From positions 26,019,901 to 26,083,900 of the forward strand of contig OZ038527.1 in NCBI GenBank assembly GCA_964036665.1: a stretch of 64,000 nucleotides of DNA. The letters run 5' to 3'. The stretch is from Gordius sp. MW1 (lineage: Eukaryota > Nematomorpha > Gordioida > Gordea > Gordiidae). A model generated the notes under the pieces. It saw only the letters and a program-made list of their open reading frames with translations, was not told where the DNA came from and searched no databases. Positions 50,430-61,762 of this stretch are shown one piece after another (the first letter of the stretch is position 1; every line of letters starts with the position of its first letter). The translations under genes and the position numbers were made by a program.

Positions 50430-53136
50430 ATAGACTACATAGACTGCTCATCACGGTATAAAATGTGTGTTTTTTTCCGCCATTTTGAATAACACATAAT
50501 ATACCTCAATACCCTCACAAATAAGGTCAATTATGAATTATAAAAATACAATAAAAATTAAAAATGTAAAAACTGTAATGATATTAAAATTAATCTAATA
50601 AATTATATATCAGAATACTTAACATAAATATTGTATTAATGCTCAATTTGTTAGTTGAGAATTAATGATAAAGTAAAGAAATATCTATTTTAAAAAGGTG
50701 AATGAAACATATTGAACTAGTTAGGTTTCAACAACAGTATTTTAAAATAGATATTATTGACACATTTCATAAAAATTAAAAATGTAAAAACTGTAATGAT
50801 ATTAAAATTAATCTAATAAATTATATATCAGAATACATAAATATTGTATTAATGCTCAATTTGTAAGTTGGGAATTAATGATAAAGTAAAGAAATATATA
50901 TTTTAAAAAGGTGAATGAAACATATTGAACTAGTTAGATATCAACAAGTATTTTAAAATAGATATTATTGACACATTTCATAAAAATTAAAAATGTAAAA
51001 CTGTAATAATATTAAAATTAATCTAATAAATTTATTTTGTATAGGAATCCCATAAGTTAATGAATTATTAGAATTTCGGTCCTCCCCCAAAAAGGGAGGA
51101 CAATTATCTTTCTAAAATTAATTAGTCTTCCAAAAGTATATTTTTTATTCAACTAGGCGAAACACAAATATATATATGAAAAACGAGAATGAGGAATTAA
51201 AATTAATTAATAATGATGATTGTGCAATAACACTAACTAACGCGAAGTAATTAAATTCGCTCGCTCGAGATAGGTAATAAAAAGCGAAGTGGTACCATCT
51301 CGTGGTAACAACGATGACTCATCAGTCATAAAATAAATTTGCCATAATTAAATTGGATAAGTATAAAAATCGTAGGGTATAAGTGTAAGTATGTGTGGGG
51401 GGGGGGGGGGGGGGGGGGGGTTTAGGTTGAACACCACACCTCCCCCTTTATCGAGAAGTCAAAGACTTAAAGTCCTAACGTTCCGAAAAAGGTTTAGGGG
51501 TTTCAGTGTTGTTAAAAATCATTTAAAGACTGGGGCGGAATTAGGTCGAGCCGGCGATTTAGCTTATCAATTTTAAAACAACGTTCAAACCAACATAATT
51601 TTTTAAACAATTTTCCAAACTTTAGCCCAAAATTAATGTAATTTCTGCTGGCCATGTTGTGACAAGTTTTGCCTTTGCCCTCGGAACTGATTCATGGACA
51701 ACTGATTTTAATGAAATCCTGCCCTCTGAATTAGTTATAAAATGGGGTGCTTCACGGCTACAAAACTCAGCGTCCCCGCTCTCTAAAGCATCACTGGGCA
51801 ATCGCGATGCCACTATGGACTCAGCTTTAAAACTACAAATTTTATCTAAATTAACCCACAGGCTGTACCGTTTTACTTCTATTTTATACCTACACTATAA
51901 TTACACTATAATCTCTCCAAGCAAAATACGCCGACCGCCAAATAATAATCAAAGAAACGCGGGGGGGGGGGGGGGGGGTTTGGCCTAATATTGGTTGATA
52001 ACAATATAATCGTCATATAATAATATATGTGAATAAATCATGTGTATTTTCTATCTTACAATAACATCTAAGTATCGAATAATTGGCGTGAAAGTGAATA
52101 TATTTTTCATTTTTTGACACTCAGGTATGCTTCAGTCTGGGTGGGTATTTGCTTAAAATTTTTCCCTTTCCTCAGGTGTATTCGTGGCTGAGAATATTTC
52201 TTGCACTGAATTAACGAACGGAATAGTTACGTATTTTTCCCTTTGATTGACACTCGGTATCTGGATATCGAATTTTTCCTCGAATGAATACGTGGCTTCA
52301 TCATATTTGCCACTCGGAATCAGGCCGTTGGGATTTCGATTGGTTTGATGGGGTGTTTGTCCGGAGTGGTTCGATTAAAAAATAGAATTAAAGAATTTTC
52401 AACATTTCCGGCGCCAATATTTTGTATAGGAATCCCATAAGTTAATGAATTATTAGAATTTCGGTCCTCCCCCAAAAAGGGAGGACAATTATCTTTCTAA
52501 AATTAATTAGTCTTCCAAAAGTATATTTTTTATTCAACTAGGCGAAACACAAATATATATATGAAAAACGAGAATGAGGAATTAAAATTAATTAATAATG
52601 ATGATTGTGCAATAACACTAACTAACGCGAAGTAATTAAATTCGCTCGCTCGAGATAGGTAATAAAAAGCGAAGTGGTACCATCTCGTGGTAACAACGAT
52701 GACTCATCAGTCATAAAATAAATTTGCCATAATTAAATTGGATAACTATAAAAATCGTAGGGTATAAGTGTAAGTATGTGTGGGGGGGGGGGGTTAGGTT
52801 GAACACCACAAAATTATATATCAGAATACATAAATATTGTTAGTTGGGAATTAATGATAAAGTAAAGAAGTATATAATGTACCCTCTCAAATAAGGTTAA
52901 TTATGAATGATATGTTTTACCCAAGCTGATATGAAAATAACACCTTATTTTTTTTAAAAATATCATATATCTTGTAATATTTTACTATGGAATCAAATCC
53001 TTTTTTCTTTAAGAAGAAAACGACATAGCACAAAACCACATTATGATATGGGACGGTAGTGTTATTTAAAATGGAGGCAAATTTCACACACAATTTGCCA
53101 TATGGAACATATGACATGGGCAGTTATGTAGTCTAT
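50430..53136. mobile_element. Family D element with internal tandem repeats, split by an LTR element
   Basis: It runs from ATAGACTACATAGACTGCTC to GGGCAGTTATGTAGTCTAT. Flanks TCTCGCCAAC and GGTCGCTAAT match at 6 of 10. Inside, a block of about 215 bp (starting ATAAAAATTAAAAATGTAAA) occurs three times at 50551, 50769 and 50980. Positions 51033-52810 are a later LTR-element insertion. Confidence 0.7.
51033..52810 (-). mobile_element. Small non-autonomous LTR retrotransposon
   Basis: LTRs 51033-51438 and 52418-52810 are nearly identical except for a G run (about 28 versus 14). A perfect duplication AAATT lies at 51028-51032 and 52811-52815. On the minus strand a primer-binding site TTGGCGCCGG follows the 5' LTR and a purine tract AAAGGGGGAGG precedes the 3' LTR. 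The 979-bp interior shows no gag or pol motif. Confidence 0.88.
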
Positions 53137-53351
53137 GGTCGCTAATAAACTTATTCAGTATGTAAAAATTTTAAATTAAGGTTTATGCTAGCCTGCGCAA
53201 AATATAGCCTTCCTGGTCTTACACACTTAATGGTACTTTGTTTCTAGCTTTACACAATAATAACAATCGACCTATTAAAATCTGCTTGATATGATACTCC
53301 GAGAAACTTTTGATTAGCCTTATCGATTTGTACCATAAGGCAGTTATAGAA

Positions 53352-54534
53352 ATGAAATGTTACCATGAAATTAATGCAATGGTTAATGGATCGTGCGAGA
53401 TTCATAGCTGTTATAAAAAAAGTATAATTACGATAATCTTGATGAAATTTTATTTTGTAGACAATCTTATAAGAGTTCGTAAAAACGTATCTTATATAGT
53501 TTGTGGAATCATAATTAAAAATAGGCGCATACTTTTGCAACAAGAATCTAAAAAGCCATTTATAGATAAATGGTACGTACCTGGGGGCAAAGTTGAAAAA
53601 AAAGAAAATTTAGAAGTATTTATTTTGCGTTTTATTTAGATTTTTAAAGTCAGCATTAATAAGAGAGGTTAAAGAAGAAGCAGGTGTAATGTGTCATCCA
53701 CTTTCCATAACTTCTATTGAATGTGATAAAGGGAGATGGTTTAGATTTATTTTTAATTGTAACATACAAGGTAGATAACCATTTCATCTCTTAACTTATA
53801 TAATAAGATGAGCCTATTAAGGTAGAACATGATGTCCATTCAAAAAAAGCCCAATGGTTTGATTTAGAAGAAATATTCAAACATAAAGTTAAACTGAGGT
53901 ATATGAAATTAGAAATAGGTAACACGTCATTAGGTACTATGATATTATTGAGAAATTAAAAAGTGACTATTATCAAAATTACATAATGCACGATTTTGAA
54001 AATTACAATATATTGCCCAAGATTGTTCCACATACTCAGCTAGCAGCACAATTGCTAATCATTTGTCATATTGAATCACCGTTAAGATATAAATCATAAA
54101 CTATAAATATTTAATTTAGGAAGCTAGTTTCAAAACTATTGGTTGATCATAATCGATCACTTCCAGTATTTGACATTTACCAAGACAAATTTACAAACGT
54201 CACCATACTGAAAAATTATATCTTAGTAATTTTGTTATATAAATTATTGAAAATTTTAATTTAGGATATTTTCAATAGTGACAATGAACCTTACGAATAT
54301 AAGATGTATGGTGTATTATCATTAGAGCATTGTGGAACCTCAAATACTTCAAATCAGTCACCTATGTTATCTGATGGCCTCATTTTAGGATTTTTAATCG
54401 TATTAAAGTTTAATATTTTACCTACCTGCAATACAAGTTTTAAATTAAAACGATTAAATTCAGGTTATAAAAAAATGCTTAAAGACATTATAACCAAAAA
54501 TATGTACATACCCTTTAAATTTATACATTTATAA
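53352..54534 (+). CDS. NUDT18: NUDT18-like Nudix hydrolase, seven exons
   Basis: Exons 53352-53409, 53461-53615, 53650-53770, 53808-53898, 53934-54080, 54120-54198 and 54265-54534 join to 306 residues; human NUDT18 has 323. The family hydrolyses oxidised nucleoside diphosphates (8-oxo-dGDP) to keep the nucleotide pool clean. The split Nudix box is complete after splicing: GKVEKKE, seven residues, then REVKEEAGV, fitting GX5EX7REUXEEXGU with all metal-binding glutamates. Before it are VRKNVSYIVCGIIIK and DKWYVPGGK; after it WFRFIFNC and AQWFDLEE. The C-terminal exon (LSDGLILGFLIVLKF) resembles the NUDT18 tail. Introns are 34-66 nt. The first exon and start (53352 or the in-frame ATG at 53379) are the least certain. 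It is AT-rich throughout and ends 40 bp from the convergent RPF2 gene. Confidence 0.85.
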
Positions 54535-54574
54535 CGTGAAAGTAATAAAGAATTTTGTACATTGCGACAATATT

Positions 54575-56335
54575 TTATTCTTCTTTAACACGTTTGGTTT
54601 TGAGTCCCTTAATTTTTTTAGTTTTAAGGCTGTCTATATTTTGTTGTTTTATGTGGATTCTTGCAATTTTGGTGCCTTCAACGTTGTAACTAACATTCTT
54701 AACCTTTTTAACCTAAAACAGTAATTATACAAATGATAATTTGAGTAAGACTTGCCTTGAGTTCTTTAGGTGTACGTAGGGCTGCCTTAAATAATTCATC
54801 CGATGCCATCACTTGTCTTCGTAATTGCATATCAAAGTTTGGTCCAATTTCTTCAATTTGTATGGGTTCATTTTTGCCTTTGTTTGTTATTCTACAAATA
54901 TATTAAGCAATAAATATGCATCATTTAACAAAATTTTGGCTTTAAAACCTTTTCATACAAATAATTAGATATTTTATGTTAATATTAAAATTATTGATAT
55001 CAAATGTGTGGGAAAGGAATTTAAATTAATGCAAAAATAACCTATAATCTTGATTAAAAATTAATAAAAACTATAAGCTTTCAAAAAAAACTATGATGTT
55101 TGTAATATTTAATCACAACGTTAAGGACTTAATTGTCAAACAACCTTAACATGTCAAAAATTAAAATTGAGACTTATTTAATTCTATCAGATATAAAGTA
55201 AATACCAAAAAAGTTATAGGATTATTACTTGTAACTTCGGAATAAGATGGAATCACTATCATCACAAAGTGTAAATGACAAAATATGTTCAATTCCATTC
55301 ATTGAAATTGCATCAATTTGTGGTCCCCTAAAAACATCTACACAAATATTTTATTTGGATAATTAAATTTCAATAACCTGTTAGCAAATTCTTAATGCGT
55401 TTAAATATATTGTCTGATTCAAATTTTTGTCCTGTAAATGACAATAGAGGTTTTGCTCCTAGTACAACTTTGCTCTTCTAGAATAGTTTATATTTTAAAA
55501 AATTCTTATGTGCTAAAATAAAAATTCATAGCATAGCTATTGTTAAGAAAGGAGAAATAGTTAGTATTTAAATATGTTAATTGTCCAAATTGCATTTTTT
55601 TAGATTTGGTGTGGGAAAACTGCCCTTTCACAGTTTTACCCATGATAGAATAATCATTGTCAAAGTTATAATCTTGAAACACTAGTCATAATTTATGTCA
55701 GTACATAATTTTTTTTACTAATATTTTAGTTTGAAACATAAATTCAAAGATTAAAATTTTAACGTTTATACCAAAGCAAATCAAATGTTTCAATTACATG
55801 AAAATCCTTGAGTGATTTAAAATTGGTTATACCAAATTCAAACATGTCTAGCACATGAAAATCATACATTCTTCCTAAAAATTGTAAGTATTAAACATTT
55901 TATACAATACCTAAAACAAGGTTATTTGGGCGTTTTTTAGAATGACTTCCCAAAAAAAATAATGAAGAATCATTTTTTTCTGAAAAAAATTCCTATTACT
56001 TTTTAAGGACATAATTTCTATAGCTTACTAAAGGCACTGCATTCTCGAATGGTCTAACTGAGTTTTTCTTGTTGAAGAAAATAGCATTAGGTTTTTTTAA
56101 AGAATACTAAACAATGATTAAGGAAAAAATTAAATTACTATATCCTTCATAACATTTAATATATATTGATTTGCATTATCAGTTCGAACAAATATAGTAT
56201 TTTTATCATTTTCATGTATTTTTGGTTCCTTATTAAGCAAAAAAAGTTTGCCTGCTCTTGTTTTTGGCTTTCTAAATTTACCTAATTTATGAATAACTAA
56301 ATCTACCTAAACGCTTGTTCAACTTCCACAGTCAT
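54575..56335 (-). CDS. RPF2: Ribosome production factor 2 (BRIX domain), nine exons, complete
   Basis: Exons 56335-56307, 56271-56139, 56106-56029, 55992-55911, 55874-55798, 55477-55378, 55337-55229, 54891-54756 and 54712-54575 give 293 residues (human 306). With RRS1 the protein brings 5S RNP into pre-60S particles in the nucleolus. Family markers in order: FRKPKTRAGKLFLLNKEPKI, YSLKKPNAIFF, RPFENAVPLEFFSEKND, LGSHSKKRPNNLVLGRMYDF, MFEFGITNFKSLKDF, LGAKPLLSFTGQKF, VFRGPQIDAISMNGIEHIL, FRSYK, EIGPNFDMQLRRQVMASDEL and the basic tail LKTKKIKGLKTKR. The last intron has a GC donor (AAG|GCAAGT). Most introns are 32-43 nt; two are about 330 nt. No defects seen. Confidence 0.94.
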
Positions 56336-56352
56336 ATCTTTTTTGGTATCGT

Positions 56353-56565
56353 TTCAAAATGTCACAGTCCAAAATGTAACAAAGCCACATCGTGAGATTC
56401 GCAATTACTCATTGCGCAAGCGCATAATTTCCATTGGGTAGTGTTTTAGGTCAGCGTTTTAGGTTAGGGGTTGGGTTAGGATTAGATGTACATCAAATTC
56501 CCTCCCCATTTGAGATTTAATTTTTCGTGATATTCGTGTGACATTTTGGACTGTGACATTTTGAA
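56353..56565. repeat. MITE with perfect 25-bp terminal inverted repeats
   Basis: TTCAAAATGTCACAGTCC plus seven more bases at the left are exactly inverted at 56541-56565. It begins 18 bp upstream of the RPF2 start codon, so it probably overlaps the RPF2 promoter or 5' untranslated region. No target duplication is obvious. Confidence 0.8.
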
Positions 56566-56583
56566 CCCAAGACATCTTTTTTA

Positions 56584-56898
56584 GACCAATGTTACACGAT
56601 CCAAATTCTTGTACTGTATAAGCGATCTGACATTCCATTTTCTTATTCGATCCAAAAAATAACGAAGCGCCGATTTGTGTTTTTCGCATTCGGAAAAACA
56701 CAAATCGTAAGAAATACACATAATTTCTTACTCACGTTTTCATATTGTGATTTCGGTCTCGCAAGGGCAGGTTTTGTAGGGTTAGGGTTAAGTCATTTTA
56801 GGTTCAAAATACATAATTAATTTCTTTAGATCGAATAAGAAAATGAAATGTCAGATCGTTTATACAGTACAAGAATTTGGATCGTGTAACATTGGCCT
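56584..56898. repeat. MITE with about 70-bp terminal inverted repeats
   Basis: Left arm GACCAATGTTACACGATCC and the inverse of GATCGTGTAACATTGG share about 70 bp with a few mismatches. A second, inner hairpin (56671-56707, stem CGATTTGTGTTTTTC) lies in its left half. Confidence 0.8.
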
Positions 56899-57213
56899 CT
56901 TTTTTAATAGTCATCTGTACGGTACATTTTCAATTTTTGTAGTCGATTATATGAATGTATCTAGTGTTGTTAATATGCCTATGCTACTACCATAACTTAT
57001 GGTCGCCCATTACCATCATCATAACCAGCACCATGCTGCTTAATAACCCGGTTGCTATCACTGGCAGTCATGGTTGCTGGTTGAGAGAGATGTAACTAAC
57101 CAGGCATAAGGCAAATTGGATTGATATAAACCCTGGGATCGAGCTGGGTTGTTTTAAACTAAACGTGCTTTTTAGCTAATTTAATTTTAGCTTACTATTA
57201 GAGTTGGCAGCTG

Positions 57214-57275
57214 ACATACCCCCCCCCCCCTCCCCTCTGGTGAGAAATAGGGTAAAAAATAAGGGGGGGTGGCAT
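57214..57275. repeat. Single unit of the C-rich/G-rich satellite family
   Basis: A C-tract, CTCTGGTGAGAAATAGGGTA, AAAAATAAGG and G-tract closely match units in the array at 24932-25550. Confidence 0.75.
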
Positions 57276-57584
57276 ATCAACGGGACAAATAAAGGGAGGG
57301 GACAAAGTTCTTTATAATATATTTTAATTTTTTATCACCATTTTTGGATTAATATATGATTGAAATATATTGATTAGCTTTATATGCAGTGGCGTACGCA
57401 AGGGGGTGGATTTTCGGATCAAACCACCCCCGCGGATTTCGAAAAAATATTTTTTATTTTCTAATATCGCATTATATAATAAATATTATGAAATGAGTTT
57501 TACTTATTAACAACCATTAAGTATTTTTAAGCGTTAATATATTTTTCCTGAATTTTTCATGTGGTTATAAAACGTAAGCATTTC

Positions 57585-57975
57585 ATATGAATTCCTCTAT
57601 CAATTTGAATAAAAGAAAAGGCGCGATATTTAAATATTGTGTCAAAAAAGTTAATCATGTGGAACTGTGTTGCCACTTAATGTGCAAAGAAACAAAAATT
57701 CGAACCAAGGAAATTTCAGGAACTTTTGGTATTTTTAACAGAAAATAATGATAAAGTATGCCAGGCTTTGACAGAATGTCCATATGAATTCCTCTATCAA
57801 TTTGAATAAAAGAAAAGGCGCGATATTTAAATATTGTGTCAAAAAAGTTAATCATGTGGAACTGTGTTGCCACTTAATGTGCAAAGAAACAAAAATTCGA
57901 ACCAAGGAAATTTCAGGAACTTTTGGTATTTTTAGCAGAAAATAATGATAAAGTATGCCAGGCTTTGACAGAATG
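57585..57975. repeat. 195-bp tandem duplication inside hAT copy 1
   Basis: The block starting CATATGAATTCCTCTATC and ending GGCTTTGACAGAATGTC occurs twice in succession with almost no change (one TTTTTAACAG / TTTTTAGCAG difference), so it is recent. It lies in transposase coding sequence and would disrupt the frame. Confidence 0.85.
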
Positions 57976-59480
57976 TCCTTTTTGCAATATTAGTCGATGA
58001 AACCATAGATATCTCAACTCAGGAACAAATGGCTCTAGTAGTAAGATATTTAGATGTGGATTCAACACCAATCGTTGTGAAAGCCCAATTGCTATATGTT
58101 GATATACATGATATGACTGGAAAAGGCATATCTGAAGTTATCCTAATGACTTTAAAAGAATTGAAAATAATTACAACAAAATTGAGAGGACAAGGTTACG
58201 ATGGTGCTCCAGCCATGATTGGTGTAAAAATGGATTGCAAGCTTACATAAGAAATGTCTATCCTACTGCAATCTACATTCACTGTTCATCGCATGTGTAA
58301 AATTTAAGCATTGCCGATTCTTGCAAAATTTCACATATTCGGAATTGTATAGGTATATTTCAATTTTGATATCTAATTTTTTCAATTTATAGGGATCGTT
58401 AAAAAGGTCAATGATTTTTTATCAACACCTAAAAGGCAATATTTGTTTGATTCAATTGTAAAGTCTTCAGATTCCAAAAATTCGAAATTAAAAACCCTCT
58501 GTGAAACAAGGTGGGTTCAAAAGCATCAAGCAATAAACCGCTTTTTTGAATTAAGAGATTAAATTATCACAACCCTTGAGCAGATTAATGAATGGGCAGA
58601 CAATGATTCATCTTCGGGTGCCATACTATTAGTATCAGCACTTAAAACTGGCCATTTTTGGTTATCATTACACACATTAAAGCAAGTCTTTGCTTATACT
58701 CTAAATCTTAGCATTCATTTGCAAAGCGTTAACCTGGACTTATCACAGGCAATAAATGCGGCCGAAAATTTGTGGAAGCTATTAAATTAATTATAAATAA
58801 TTGTCAGGTGAATCTTTTAGGATTTTGAAGATGTCACATTGATGGGAAAACAAATAGCTTTGAGATTTCGATTCCCAGAGGAAATGCCCAACAAACCCCA
58901 GAGGCTTATTATAGAATAACGCTGTATAATGCATTCTTAGACACATTTTTGGTAGAAATGGACACAAGGTTTCTTCAGAATAAACAAATTCTTATGGGGT
59001 TTCATGCTTTACTACTATAACCACCTGTAAAGCTATCTGAAGCTAAACTGGCAAACTTTTTAAATTTAGCTAATTTTTATGGTGTTGATTTGAATGGAAA
59101 TCAAGAACTTTACGAGGCTGAAATCAAACTCTGGTATAAATCATTCAAAAATTGTAACCCTGAAGCCCTCCCATCCAATGCACTAAATGCATTGTCTGAT
59201 CATACTTCCAAACTGCTCTTATATCCAAACATAAAAGTGTTATACCAGATTTTAGCAACACTGCCAATAACAACTTGTTCTAATGAAAGAAGTTTTTCTA
59301 CGCTCAGAAGACTCAAAACTTACTTGAGGAATACAACTGGTCAAGAGGTAAATACATTTTACTAAAAACTCTTAATTTTGTATAGGCTCATAGGTTTGAC
59401 CTTGTAAAATATTCACAGAGATTTAGTTCCAGACACTCAAGGTATAATCAATGAATTTTTGTCTAAATCGCGCAGATAAT
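57600..59480 (+). pseudogene. hAT transposase remnant (DUF4371/ZMYM-like type)
   Basis: After the duplication the frame reads FAILVDETIDISTQEQMALV, the conserved start of the catalytic region in this hAT group, then GQGYDGAPAMIG. The C-terminal dimerisation motif TTCSNERSFSTLRRLKTYLR is at about 59270-59330. Stops and frameshifts between (for example near 58250 and 58560) make it non-functional. Confidence 0.8.
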
Positions 59481-59934
59481 TTTTACCCATACTATTTTAT
59501 CAAATTATATGATATGACGTTTATAATAAATATCTTTTGTGAATGTGTTTGTATTTAAATAAATAGTAAAATTAAGATGATTTTTATTTAAACCCCCCCC
59601 CCCCCATAAAAAATTAAAACCATCCTCGAAATAAAACCCTGCGTACACCCCTGATTACTTGTCAGCTGCCAACTCTAATAGTAAGCTAAAATTAAATTAG
59701 CTAAAAAGCATGTTTAGTTTAAAACAACCCAGCTCGATACCAGGGTTTATATCAATCCAATCTGCCAAATGCCCGGTTAGTTACATCTCTATCAACCAGC
59801 AACCATGCCAACTTTAATCTGCCATGCTAGTAACCGGGTAATTAAGCAGCATGGTGCTGGTTATGATGATGGTAATGGTAGGAGATATGTGCCTATTACC
59901 AAGTTTAGCACTATACAAGCAGAACCAATTCGAG

Positions 59935-61754
59935 CATAGGCGTACAGAAGGGGGTATAAAAACGGAAAGTTTACCCCCTTGGCAAAAATTAATAATTTTT
60001 TTTATTAAAAAATAACATATTTTTAGATTGAAAGTTTTTATTCTATAGCTGTGTAACTGACTCTAAATGACATTTATAAATAAATACCGATAAATACTTT
60101 TTTATTTTTGAATTGAATTTTGACAAAAAGCCAATTAACCATTATTCTTTTTTCCGCTATCGTTTATTCACTAGCATTACAATGAAAAAAAGAAATTTGG
60201 AGCATTAATTCCCTATGAAATTTTCCGATCCTTCTACATCTAAACCTAGTAATTTCTCGATCTATTGATAACACGGTTCAACAAGAAAAATCAACCGGCA
60301 AACTGTTTGCAGATTCTGGTAGAGTTTTTCACGGTGAACACAAATATTTTTTTAGTTTTTTCCCTATACGTCAAGTTTTTTAAATATCCGCTGTCAAAGT
60401 TGCCAAAAACGCGATTTTAGCGTTTTTTAAACGTCAATAACTTGAAAATTAGTCGGTAAAAATTTTATTTAATAGATTTAATACGTAGATATAGGGGAGA
60501 GGAATGTATTTACAATTTTTTTTTATCCTAGCACATTTACTTTTTAAATTATATACAAAATTAATTATCCCTATCTTTTACATTGACAAATTACACCAGA
60601 CTTGAGGGCGCCCTCCCTTCTCTTCAACACTAGGAATTAAGTGCGTGTTGTTGTTTTGGTAATAGTAGTAGTAGAGTAGATAAACAACAACACAAACTGA
60701 TTGATATATTTTTCTATTCACTGACCTGATATTATTTAAAACTTCAAGATGCGATTTATCCTGGTCTTAAAAATTTCCCTGGTATGATCGCGATGCCGCA
60801 ACAGAGGCGGCCACTTTCTGTCTTCTTTGCGGCAATCGGACTATATAATATCGCTATTATGTCTTCATAAACTTTTCAGTTATACATCAATTCTTTGCAG
60901 GCGATTGCAAAAAAAAGTTTAGACCTACAGCAGGTCACCGAGTTGGCCCAAAACATTGTTGATCAGATGAAATTGTTGAGAAATAATGTTGATGAAGAAT
61001 TTCATCAAATTTTTTTAATGGCCGAAGCTAAAGCAAACTTATACCAGTTTGATCTTGTAAAACCCAGATGGGCTAGAAAACAAACTTTCTGAAGTATTAT
61101 TCCGACAGACTTCGTTGAGGAATATTATAAAATCACAATTTTTATACCATTACTTGATTCTTTTATTGTTCAACTCAATGAAAGGTTTTTAGACAAAAAG
61201 GAAATTATTGCAAAGTTTCAAGTTTTGTTTCCTCAAGATTCGAAAGTTTCGCCTGCAGCTGAGATAAAAATAAATCACATAGTAAATTTTTACTTTAATG
61301 ACATGGTACAGATGTTGACGTCAAAACAGAATTTGGTATTTGGTATATGTCGTTGTCTCAGATGCCAGAAGAATTGCGTCTCAAGAATGCTTTGGATGCT
61401 TTTCTAATCACAAAACCAAATTAGAATGCTTACCTAACCTTACAACTTTATTTTATTTATTTACATGCACAAATGAGAGAAGTTTCTCAACTTTGAGAAG
61501 ACATAAGACCTACTTACGGAATCCCATGTCAAACAATGGATTAAATAGTTTGGCGCTTTTAACGATTCATCGGGAGTTAGCCCCAACTTCGGATGAAATT
61601 CTTGATGTCTTATCTTTTGGCAAAAGAAAATTAAAAATTGTTTTATAGCGACTATTTTTAAACACCGCTTTTGTATTTATATTATTGAAATAAAAATGTT
61701 TAAAAAAAATTGGAAATTTTCTACCCCCTTGAGAAAATCCTGGCTACGCGCCTG
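59935..61754 (+). mobile_element. hAT transposon copy 2 with perfect 8-bp duplication
   Basis: AATTCGAG flanks it at 59927-59934 and 61755-61762. The ends are CATAGGCGTACAG and the inverse of GGCTACGCGCCTG. It interrupts the right arm of the long-inverted-repeat element. The right end resembles the terminal repeat of family B MITEs. Confidence 0.85.
60895..61648 (+). pseudogene. hAT transposase remnant, internally deleted (P52rIPK-like type)
   Basis: Broken frames carry VTELAQNIVDQMKLLRNNVD, IFIPLLDSFIVQLNERFL (a hallmark of this hAT group) and the dimerisation motif CTNERSFSTLRRHKTYLRN followed by LALLTIHREL. The N-terminal finger and catalytic start are absent. Confidence 0.8.
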
Positions 61755-61762
61755 AATTCGAG

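Larger units (their letters stand above)
57387..59653 (+). mobile_element. hAT transposon copy 1
   Basis: The ends CAGTGGCGTACGCAAGGG and the inverse of CCTGCGTACACCCCTG are typical hAT inverted repeats. No clear 8-bp duplication remains. It lies between the arms of the long-inverted-repeat element. Confidence 0.75.

Noticed and set aside
55570-55720. Coding-like minus-strand stretch in RPF2 intron 5
   Set aside because: It has no place in the protein family alignment, since exons 5 and 6 join directly across it.
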